From: an uncultured bacterium
Lineage (GTDB): Bacteria > Hydrogenedentota > Hydrogenedentia > Hydrogenedentales > Hydrogenedentaceae
Direction: 5' to 3'
NCBI GenBank assembly: GCA_938014335.1
Contig: CALLRP010000036.1
Location: 1 to 42,016, forward strand
Length of the DNA: 42,016 bases
This document shows positions 35,371-42,016 of the stretch, in pieces (within the stretch, counting starts at the first letter, position 1; the number at the start of each line of letters is the position of its first letter). A model generated the notes under the pieces. It saw nothing but the letters and a program-made list of their open reading frames with translations, ran no database searches and was not told where the DNA came from. The position numbers and the translations under genes were made by a program.

Positions 35371-36255
35371 ATGACTAATCAGTTGAATTCTTTATTTGTC
35401 GGTAGAAAAAGTAGAATTTTGACAATTGAAATTTCTTCCCGTGATGCAATGAGATATTCTGCCGGAATATATGAAACAAACCCTATTTTTTATGATGACC
35501 GTGTTCATCCTCTGTTAGTACATCCGATGTATGCAGTGGCATTAACATGGAAAATTTCTTCTCATTTTGAAGAATATTGGGACACGGCGGGCTTCCCTCT
35601 GGATGTCTTGGAGAGACAAGTTCATTATTTAGAAGAAATCCATTGGTATAAGCCCCTTTATGCGGGAGAGACCCTACAAATTCAAGGTGAGGTAAAAGCA
35701 ATTGTTCCTCATTTATCAGGGACCTTATTCTGGATAGATTACACAGCAAAAAATAATAAGAATGAAATTATTTTTGTTGAAGGGTTAGGAGCCTTGTTAA
35801 GAGATATTCCTTGTGAAGATGAAGGAAAAGGTAAAGAATTGTTTTTTAGAGATGTGAAGATTGATAAAAAAGGTCAAAAGACTTTATGGGAAGAGGATAT
35901 TTTTATTCAGAAGATAGACCCGCTTATTTATGATGCGTGTAGTGATATTCATTTCCCTATACATACTTCGTGGGCATTCTCTCAAAAAGTTGGATTATCA
36001 TCTCCCGTATACCAGGGTACTGCGACATTATCACAAGGTATTCGGAGGATATTTGAACACGGTTTTGCTCCTCCTCAAAAGAAAATTGAATATTTATTTG
36101 CCCGTTTCTCGTCCTTTGTTTATGGTGGGGATATATTAAAGATAAGAGTTTTTGAAGAGGAAAGTAATGAAAATAATAATAAATTGTATTTTGAAATAAA
36201 AACACCAAGAAATGATTATGCTATAAAAAATGGCATAGTTATTTTTGGAGGGTAG
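35371..36255 (+). CDS. Double-hotdog MaoC/FAS1-dehydratase-like protein
   Basis: A 294-residue protein of two hotdog domains. The N-terminal half (about 14-147) has RYSAGIYETNPIFYDD followed by LLVHPMYAVAL, like the FAS1-type dehydratase N-domain. The C-terminal half (about 178-285) has DACSDIHFPIHTSWAFSQ, reminiscent of mesaconyl-CoA hydratase/HTD2 relatives, but the usual HG after the long helix is QG (Q215). It probably binds an acyl thioester; hydratase activity is possible but the usual residues are incomplete. It starts 6 bases after the dehydrogenase-like gene and 46 before the acyl-CoA ligase, forming one operon. Confidence 0.75.
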   Translation: MTNQLNSLFVGRKSRILTIEISSRDAMRYSAGIYETNPIFYDDRVHPLLVHPMYAVALTWKISSHFEEYWDTAGFPLDVLERQVHYLEEIHWYKPLYAGETLQIQGEVKAIVPHLSGTLFWIDYTAKNNKNEIIFVEGLGALLRDIPCEDEGKGKELFFRDVKIDKKGQKTLWEEDIFIQKIDPLIYDACSDIHFPIHTSWAFSQKVGLSSPVYQGTATLSQGIRRIFEHGFAPPQKKIEYLFARFSSFVYGGDILKIRVFEEESNENNNKLYFEIKTPRNDYAIKNGIVIFGG

Positions 36256-36301
36256 CACTCAAATTTTAATAACAATAAATTTATAGGAGGATAAAATTAA
36301 A

Positions 36302-37885
36302 ATGAAAAGTGAGGAAAGAAAACTGCTATGGCATAGTGTAGATTACTGGGCAAGTGTAAAACCGGAAAGTGAGGCAGTTGTTTTTGGAGATATTCGACTT
36401 ACATGGAAACAAGTTAAAGAGAAAGTGGATTTATTGGCGGAGGCTTTTGTTACTTTAGGGGTAGAAAAAGGAGATCGTGTTGCTTTGCTATCCATGGCTT
36501 GTCCTGAATTTATAACCTCATTTATGGCAGCATCCAAGGTAGGTGCTATATGGCAGGGCATTTCTCCTAAATTTTCAAAAGATGAGATTTTCTATTTTCT
36601 ATCCGATTCTCAACCTAAGGTGCTTCTCGCTTTGGACCACTATATGAATATTGATTTGCTGGAAATGATACTTGATTTTAAGGAAAAGTTCCCATTCTTG
36701 CATGAAGTCATTATTATTGGTGACCCAAAAGGAAGTGGGCTTATAGAATTTAATGAATTTTTATATCGCAGAAATGAAAATTCAAAAAAACTATTAGAAA
36801 AAAGAATCCCGGAAGTTAACGAAAATGACGAAGTTTTATTAATGTATACATCGGGTTCAACAGGTAAACCTAAGGGGGTTTTACATACACATCGAGCAGT
36901 GATGACAAGTGCTATGGTAGAAAGCAAATATATGTTTTGGGACTCTGATAGTCGTATTTTACTTCATTTTCCAATTAACCATGTTGCTGCAGATGTTGAA
37001 ATGGGTTATACAGCTATATATAGTGGAGCAACCATTGTTCTGATGGACCGTTTCTTACCCGAAGGTTCTTTAATTGAAATAGAAAAAGAGAGAATCTCTC
37101 ATTTGGGACAGGTTCCGGCAATGTATTTAATGCAGATGAGTACAGCGAAGTTCCGTTCAATGGATTGGAGTTCGATGAGAGTGATGGTGTGGGGAGCATA
37201 CTCAGCAAATGAACGCATGGTGCGTGTTTTGTCGGATTTAGCAAAAAAATATAATTTCCTTTTACTTACAGGTTATGGTTCAACAGAAGTCTGCGGTTTT
37301 ACTACTTTTGCTACCCCAGATGACCCTGTAGAACTTTTGTTTAGTTCAACAGGACGGATTGTTCCACCGTATGAAGTTAAGATTGTTGATGAAGAACGGA
37401 AAGAGGTGCCTCAGGGTAAAATAGGGGAAATTGCTTTTCGAGGTCCTGTGGTAATGAAAGAATATTTAAATAACCCGATTGCTACTTCTTTAGTTAAGGA
37501 TAACAATGGCTGGTTATATACCTCCGATTTGGGATGGGTAAATGAACAGGGTTATTTATTTGTATGTGGGCGTAAATCGGAAATGTATAAAACAGGGGGG
37601 GAAAATGTTTTCCCAAAAGAAATAGAAGATGTGCTTGAAATGCATCCCTCTGTTTTAATGTCCGCTGTAATAGGTGTCCCCGATAGCCTGTATGGAGAAG
37701 TGGGTCATGCCTTTATTGTTCCTAAGCCCGGAGCCACCGTTAAAGAAAATGATTTAAGAGATTATTGCAGACGCCATTTAGCAGGGTTCAAGGTCCCAAG
37801 ACGATTTGATGTCCGCCCTGTTTTACCTATGTTAGCAAATGGGAAAATAGATAAAATGACACTCCGTCAATGGATTGCTTCATAA
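36302..37885 (+). CDS. AMP-dependent acyl-CoA synthetase/ligase
   Basis: A 527-residue ANL-superfamily enzyme that adenylates a carboxylic acid and transfers it to CoA. The P-loop-like motif is MYTSGSTGKPKGVLHTH (about 180-196). LLTGYGSTEVCGF is motif A5. YTSDLGWVNEQGYLFVCGR holds the ribose-binding Asp and hinge region. GGENVFPKEIEDVL follows, and the C-terminal NGKIDK contains the adenylation Lys (K515). The chain-length preference is unknown. AGGAGG lies 13-18 bases before the ATG. It is the last gene of the three-gene operon and converges with the GT-C gene, only 6 bases away. A seven-G run near 37596 is in frame. Confidence 0.93.
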   Translation: MKSEERKLLWHSVDYWASVKPESEAVVFGDIRLTWKQVKEKVDLLAEAFVTLGVEKGDRVALLSMACPEFITSFMAASKVGAIWQGISPKFSKDEIFYFLSDSQPKVLLALDHYMNIDLLEMILDFKEKFPFLHEVIIIGDPKGSGLIEFNEFLYRRNENSKKLLEKRIPEVNENDEVLLMYTSGSTGKPKGVLHTHRAVMTSAMVESKYMFWDSDSRILLHFPINHVAADVEMGYTAIYSGATIVLMDRFLPEGSLIEIEKERISHLGQVPAMYLMQMSTAKFRSMDWSSMRVMVWGAYSANERMVRVLSDLAKKYNFLLLTGYGSTEVCGFTTFATPDDPVELLFSSTGRIVPPYEVKIVDEERKEVPQGKIGEIAFRGPVVMKEYLNNPIATSLVKDNNGWLYTSDLGWVNEQGYLFVCGRKSEMYKTGGENVFPKEIEDVLEMHPSVLMSAVIGVPDSLYGEVGHAFIVPKPGATVKENDLRDYCRRHLAGFKVPRRFDVRPVLPMLANGKIDKMTLRQWIAS

Positions 37886-37891
37886 ATTTTA

Positions 37892-39538
37892 CTATTTTTT
37901 TTGAGCACACTGATTTTCGATAAATTTATCCCAGAGCGACTGTTCAATATAAAGATAGCGAAAAACGCCAGGGCGAATTGTATATACCTCTTTCATATAG
38001 GGTTTGCCATTTATTACCTTTTCAAACTCATGAGATAGTTCTGGAGAAACAATCCAAAAGGGAACGGTATCTATATCGGATGGAGTTTTAGACCAAAAGC
38101 CTTTCTTATCAATTTTCCGTAGATACCATGGGATAGGCCAGTAATCGTTAGTGGGGTCTATCACAAAAACAATAATCTCCTTATTATTTTTACTGAGTAT
38201 ATCGGATAGTTGGTATATACGGTCTATCATTTTTACAAGGGAAGAACTTGTATGTGCGTAAACATAAGGATTGGAAATGTCAGCATAGTAGATGAAATTA
38301 CCCTGATATGTTTGGTTGGACAAATGGTATGTTCCAACAGTTAAGAAAATCAATAGTATAATCCGAGCCCAAATTCTATGAAATTTTTGCCAGAGGAACT
38401 GAAAACCGATACCTGCAAAAATAATCATCCCCAGAAGTGGAAAAAGGATATTCCATGGAGTTTTGTAAGGAATGAGAGAGAATATTAAAAAAGTTATAAA
38501 AAAAGAAAAGAATAAAAAAATATAGAGAGCGGATAATTTTCGTTCTTTTTCACTACACTTTTTTTGAATAAAAATTTGAATTATGAGATATAAAGAACTC
38601 ATTATCCCGATACAACATAAAAGAATTATAAATCCCTCTGACCATATAGGTCCTACAGTTTTATTAAAGTAAGTTAGTATTTGCAAATAATACCACCAGG
38701 GTTTATCGTGAATTCCAGAAGAGCCTTCTCCACATGCTCTAAAAAGATAAGTTTGATAAGCCCTGAAGAAGTCCAGTAATCCTTGGGGGTTCTTGAAAAA
38801 TGAAGAGAATAACAAAAGCCATGGAATAAAAAATGATATAAAAAAGAGCGAGATGTACTTATAGGTTTTCCACAATGTGACAGGATATATTGTAAGAATT
38901 GAATATGTCCCAACAAATTGAGAAGTTTTGAATAAATAAAAAAAAGTTATTATTACTGAGAGAGAAGTTGCAAAAAGAACAATTAATGTGGTTTCTTTGG
39001 TGGCAAATGCAAGAGATAAACTAACCCCTGCGACAATTATAGATAATATATTTTGTTGGTTTATATAGGACCACAGAGAAAATATAAATATCGAAGAGAA
39101 AAGAACAAAAGCAATTTCATGGACATAATACCGACTATAAAAAAAGAAGGCGTGAGATACCGCAAGTAGTAAAGAAGAAACAAGAAAGGCAGGATTCCCA
39201 ATATACTTTTTTAAAGTCAGAATAGATAAGAAGAGCAATAGACTAAAAAAAACAGGGATAGAACGGAACATTGTTTCAGTGGTATCTTTGAAATGTGTGA
39301 CTTTACAAAAATAAAAGACGGGTAACGTCGAATAATAAAGAAGAGGACCATGATGTTCATGTGGGTCGTATTTATAAATACCTTTTTCCAATAATATTCC
39401 CGTTTTATATGCTTGATTTGCTTCATCACAATGCATGGGACGAATGGAAATTCCATAGAAACGGCTGATAAGAACAACAAATAAAAATAGGAGATAAATA
39501 AGAAAGAAAAAATATTTAGAAAATTGTTTTTTAAGCAT
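37892..39538 (-). CDS. GT-C fold membrane glycosyltransferase (Agl23/TIGR03663-like)
   Basis: A 548-residue integral membrane protein with an N-terminal helix (about 10-28) and roughly ten more. The first extracytoplasmic loop carries MHCDEANQAYKTG (D38, E39) and HEHHGPLLYY (about 62-71), the acidic and aromatic motifs of the PMT/ArnT-like GT39 group and of the TIGR03663 'Agl23' family. Such proteins transfer a sugar from a polyprenyl-phosphate donor to a lipid or protein acceptor on the outer face of the inner membrane. The soluble C-terminal part (about 440-548) is of unknown function. Family recognition is by motif; donor and acceptor are unknown. Confidence 0.8.
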   Translation of the reverse strand: MLKKQFSKYFFFLIYLLFLFVVLISRFYGISIRPMHCDEANQAYKTGILLEKGIYKYDPHEHHGPLLYYSTLPVFYFCKVTHFKDTTETMFRSIPVFFSLLLFLSILTLKKYIGNPAFLVSSLLLAVSHAFFFYSRYYVHEIAFVLFSSIFIFSLWSYINQQNILSIIVAGVSLSLAFATKETTLIVLFATSLSVIITFFYLFKTSQFVGTYSILTIYPVTLWKTYKYISLFFISFFIPWLLLFSSFFKNPQGLLDFFRAYQTYLFRACGEGSSGIHDKPWWYYLQILTYFNKTVGPIWSEGFIILLCCIGIMSSLYLIIQIFIQKKCSEKERKLSALYIFLFFSFFITFLIFSLIPYKTPWNILFPLLGMIIFAGIGFQFLWQKFHRIWARIILLIFLTVGTYHLSNQTYQGNFIYYADISNPYVYAHTSSSLVKMIDRIYQLSDILSKNNKEIIVFVIDPTNDYWPIPWYLRKIDKKGFWSKTPSDIDTVPFWIVSPELSHEFEKVINGKPYMKEVYTIRPGVFRYLYIEQSLWDKFIENQCAQKK

Positions 39539-39596
39539 ATATGGAGTTTTTGTTTTATTATGGAGAACCAGTTTTTAAAAGGCAAATTTTTAATAT

Positions 39597-39638
39597 ATAA
39601 AAAAAACGCCACTTTTATTGAGTTAAAGGTGGCGTTTG
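39597..39638 (-). terminator. Rho-independent terminator of the discoidin-domain gene
   Basis: On the minus strand a stem of about 13 pairs (39637-39625 with 39616-39604) is followed by a run of T. It begins 23 bases past the stop codon at 39661 and separates this gene from the GT-C gene. Confidence 0.85.
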
Positions 39639-39660
39639 AAATTATACAAACAAGTATCAA

Positions 39661-40353
39661 TTATTTCCCATAAACTTCTACTTCAATATAATGATTCATA
39701 TCATTGTAAGAATTGCCGTTGCTATATAAACGAACATACTTACCTTTGACGCCTTCGTCAATTCCAATGAGTCTTCCTTTATTGTTTTCGATAAATTCCT
39801 TATCTTTTCCAATCCCCAAACCAGCGGAATTATCATAGTCGTTATTATAAACTTGTTTTCCCCCATCTTTGAATTCAGGGTCATTTCCAACAGTTACGAT
39901 AAAATCTTTATATACACGTTTGCCTTCATGGAAATGCCATACAACAATAGCATAGATAGTATATTCTTTATCGAGTTCAATCTGAACCCATTGTAAGCCG
40001 GATGGAAGTTCTACGACGCTTTTTTTGCCGTAGTCTTTATCACCATCTGTAATTTGTTTTAATTGCCCACGAGTTGGAGGAACACTACTTGTAACGGGTT
40101 TGTCTTTAGAAACAAGTGTTACACCTTCGGGAACATAGTAAGGCGGACGGTCTTTATAGTCTTCTTCTTCTAAATTAGGGCTGTAATAGTCAATGGGTGT
40201 TCCGCCAAAGAAGGGTTCAGGAAGTTCTAATTTTAATTCTGTTTTACCTGCGGGCGGAGTATCATCAGAAAAAATAGTAGGTGATGCCAGTAGGCAAAAA
40301 ACAAATATACCGATTAATGAAAATACATAATACATTTTGTGAGTGTAATTCAT
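39661..40353 (-). CDS. Secreted F5/8 type C (discoidin-like) domain protein
   Basis: A 230-residue exported protein. The signal peptide (about 1-28) has the core FSLIGIFVFCLLASP. After a Pro-rich segment (30-70), residues about 80-230 form a galactose-binding-like beta-sandwich: TSSVPPTRGQLKQITDGDKD, VELPSGLQWVQIELDKEYTI, then KGKYVRLYSNGNSYNDMNHY and IEVEVYGK, the usual discoidin ending. Such domains bind carbohydrate or surface ligands. AGAAGGAG lies 8 bases before the first ATG. It is probably monocistronic, with a terminator behind it. Confidence 0.85.
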   Translation of the reverse strand: MNYTHKMYYVFSLIGIFVFCLLASPTIFSDDTPPAGKTELKLELPEPFFGGTPIDYYSPNLEEEDYKDRPPYYVPEGVTLVSKDKPVTSSVPPTRGQLKQITDGDKDYGKKSVVELPSGLQWVQIELDKEYTIYAIVVWHFHEGKRVYKDFIVTVGNDPEFKDGGKQVYNNDYDNSAGLGIGKDKEFIENNKGRLIGIDEGVKGKYVRLYSNGNSYNDMNHYIEVEVYGK

Positions 40354-40424
40354 AATAAACTCCTTCTAAATTTTTAGGTTGATATTTTTAAGTAATTTGA
40401 CCAAATTCGTTTCCGGTCCAAGAA

Positions 40425-40446
40425 TGAGATATAATTGAGATATAAT
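40425..40446. repeat. Perfect tandem duplication of an 11-base unit containing TATAAT
   Basis: TGAGATATAAT occurs twice in a row. Each copy contains a -10-like TATAAT on the plus strand. Its role is unknown; it may be chance in AT-rich DNA or duplicated binding sites. Confidence 0.6.
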
Positions 40447-40700
40447 TTTAACATATTTTTTTGCATATATTCATCTTGTAATATTTTTCGATAATTTATA
40501 TAGCACCATTTAAATATACGAAAGTTATAACAATTGCATTTATATTAGATGGATTATAGATTAATTTTGTTACATAATTGAGAAGATTTTATTGAAGAGT
40601 AAAATAAAACAGGTTGTATATATTATATATCGTGTAATTATAGATAATAATAAATTTTGTATAGAGTTTAACATATTTCAAAGATTAGTTGATTTTTGTT

Positions 40701-40730
40701 TTGACAATTATGTATAAATGATGGTAAATT
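40701..40730 (+). promoter_or_regulatory. Possible sigma-70-type promoter of the acyl-CoA dehydrogenase gene
   Basis: A perfect TTGACA (40701-40706), an 18-base spacer and TAAATT (40725-40730, two mismatches) lie about 65 bases before the start codon. Confidence 0.5.
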
Positions 40731-40796
40731 ATTATTTACTTATCATTAAGTATATAAAAACAATTGAAAATCTTAACTAAGATGAGGGTAAAACCT

Positions 40797-42016
40797 ATGG
40801 CTACAAAAGAGGATTTAAAAGCAAAAGATGCAGCAATGGAACTCGCAGAAGAGGCGCGTGAAACAGAATGGCAATTTCCAAGTTTCACAGCAGAGATGTT
40901 CCGCGGTAATTTTAGGTGGGATTTATTACATCCCTATCCTGCACAATCTGAAGAGGATAAAAAGAAAGGTGATGAACTAATTGAAAAGATTAGAGACCTG
41001 CTTGACCAATATGTAGACCCTGTCGAAATTGATAAGACGGGCGTCTATCCACAAGAGGCATTGGAAAAAATGAAAGAGATGGGTTTGTTTGGCATGAAGA
41101 TAAAGCCTGAATATGGTGGTTTAGGTTTATCCGTTACAAATTATGCTCGTATTCTTTCTTTTATTGGTAGCTATTGCCAGAGCACAATTACATGGCTTTC
41201 CGCTCACCAGAGTATTGGTGTTCCTGAGCCACTTCGTACATTTGGTACAGAGGAACAAAAGAAAAAATACCTACCACGGGTAGCCAAAGGTGAAATTTCT
41301 GCTTTTGCTCTGACGGAACCAGAGGTTGGTTCTGACCCAGCACAAATGAAAACAACAGCTACACCCTCTCCGGATGGCTCTTATTATTTACTGAACGGTG
41401 TAAAATTGTGGACAACCAACGGTCCTGATGCGGATGTAATTGTTGTAATGGCAAAAACTCCGCCAAAGATTAAAAACGGTCGTGAGATTCCCCAGATTAC
41501 CGCATTTATCGTTGAGACGAACTGGCCTGGTGTTGAAGTGGTTACACGTTGCAAATTTATGGGACTTAAAGGTCTTTCCAATGGTATGTTAAGGTTCAAT
41601 AATGTTAAGGTCCCTACAGAAAATATTATTGGTAAGCCCGGTATGGGGTTAAAAATTGCTTTAACCACACTTAATACAGGTCGTTTAGGTGTTCCATCAG
41701 CAGGAGTAGGTGCGGCAAAAAGACTCTTAGAAGATGCGGAATGGTGGGCAAAAAATCGTGTTCAATGGGGAAGACCTATTGGTCAACATCAAGAGATTGC
41801 CAAAAAAATTGCTGATTTTACAGCGAATACATTTGCCACACAAGCAATGGTATTTATTACTTGTTCTTTTGCTGACAAGAAGAATGCGGATATACGGTTA
41901 GAAGCGGCTGCAGCAAAATATTTTGCGACCGAAATGGGTTGGAAAGGGATGGATGAGTTGCTTCAGACCTTAGGCGGTAGAGGTTATGAAATGGCAGACT
42001 CATTATATAACCGTGG
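40797..42016 (+). CDS. Acyl-CoA dehydrogenase (3' end outside the window)
   Basis: An open frame from ATG 40797 to the window end gives at least 406 residues of an FAD-dependent acyl-CoA dehydrogenase, which introduces the 2,3 double bond into an acyl-CoA. Signatures are SAFALTEPEVGSDPAQMKTT with the FAD-binding loop, LNGVKLWTTNG, GLKGLSNGMLRFNNVKVP, and the C-terminal helices with ARAE-like regions up to LLQTLGGRGYEMADSLYNR. The N-terminus carries about 45 extra residues before the usual domain, including a Trp/Phe-rich segment. GAGGG lies before the start. The catalytic Glu lies in helices at or beyond the cut end and cannot be judged. Confidence 0.93.
   Translation, partial: MATKEDLKAKDAAMELAEEARETEWQFPSFTAEMFRGNFRWDLLHPYPAQSEEDKKKGDELIEKIRDLLDQYVDPVEIDKTGVYPQEALEKMKEMGLFGMKIKPEYGGLGLSVTNYARILSFIGSYCQSTITWLSAHQSIGVPEPLRTFGTEEQKKKYLPRVAKGEISAFALTEPEVGSDPAQMKTTATPSPDGSYYLLNGVKLWTTNGPDADVIVVMAKTPPKIKNGREIPQITAFIVETNWPGVEVVTRCKFMGLKGLSNGMLRFNNVKVPTENIIGKPGMGLKIALTTLNTGRLGVPSAGVGAAKRLLEDAEWWAKNRVQWGRPIGQHQEIAKKIADFTANTFATQAMVFITCSFADKKNADIRLEAAAAKYFATEMGWKGMDELLQTLGGRGYEMADSLYNR

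Larger units (their letters stand above)
40354..40796. other. AT-rich intergenic region between divergent genes
   Basis: 443 bases, very AT-rich, with no convincing ORF. It holds the ribosome site of the discoidin gene at its left end, an 11-base tandem repeat (40425-40446), and the promoter-like sequence of the acyl-CoA dehydrogenase at 40701-40730. Nothing else is recognisable. Confidence 0.6.

Noticed and set aside
39217..39660. 147-codon minus-strand frame beside the GT-C gene start
   Set aside because: It overlaps the GT-C gene in another frame, is Phe/Ile-rich as expected for AT-rich DNA, and spans the discoidin terminator.
1..42016. tRNA, rRNA, insertion sequence or prophage genes
   Set aside because: No cloverleaf-like T-loop motifs, rRNA blocks, transposase, integrase or phage structural motifs were seen on either strand; small RNAs with little conservation could still be missed by eye.

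Overview
The window is AT-rich (roughly 35-38% GC by eye) bacterial chromosomal DNA with densely packed operons. The conserved genes (split transketolase, acpP-rnc, rplM-rpsI, a type IV pilus pilMNOPQ block, membrane pyrophosphatase, 6S RNA) are those of a Gram-negative-type bacterium with an outer-membrane secretin. The 2,603-residue surface protein with an EGEG-rich linker and PKD repeats, the discoidin-domain protein, the Agl23-like GT-C protein and the Gfo/Idh/MocA oxidoreductase recall uncultured phyla of the PVC/Hydrogenedentota neighbourhood. That placement is a guess from style and was not tested.

Layout. Positions 1-1016 hold the end of a membrane protein and a metallophosphoesterase. 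From 4653 back to 1028 (minus) runs a tight operon: NhaC-type antiporter, long-chain polyprenyl diphosphate synthase, ECF sigma factor and zinc-motif anti-sigma factor. From 10244 back to 4764 (minus) is an unusual six-gene run: PlsC-type acyltransferase, SCP2-like protein, class III aminotransferase, transketolase N half, transketolase C half and a second SCP2-like protein. It looks like a small-molecule or lipid-modification pathway I cannot name. The giant PKD protein (18182-10371, minus) and a Gfo/Idh/MocA oxidoreductase follow.

Positions 19767-24765 are housekeeping: acpP, rnc, hppA, then rplM-rpsI on the minus strand. A 6S RNA (about 24571-24765) sits between rplM and the pilus operon. 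Positions 24943-30681 encode PilM, PilN, PilO, a PilP/GspC-like protein and the PilQ secretin in overlapping or near-overlapping frames behind a good sigma-70 promoter.

The right part (30826-42016) is accessory-looking: a MaoC-like hydratase, a secreted six-hairpin glycosidase-like protein, and an operon joining a UDP-glucose-dehydrogenase-like protein that lacks its catalytic Cys and Asn to a double-hotdog protein and an acyl-CoA ligase. These are followed by a GT-C membrane protein, a secreted discoidin-domain protein, and an acyl-CoA dehydrogenase that runs off the window.

The two best candidates for something undescribed are the split-transketolase/aminotransferase/SCP2/acyltransferase cluster and the operon coupling a catalytically altered nucleotide-sugar dehydrogenase homologue to acyl-CoA enzymes. 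No tRNA, rRNA, CRISPR array, transposase or prophage gene was seen.
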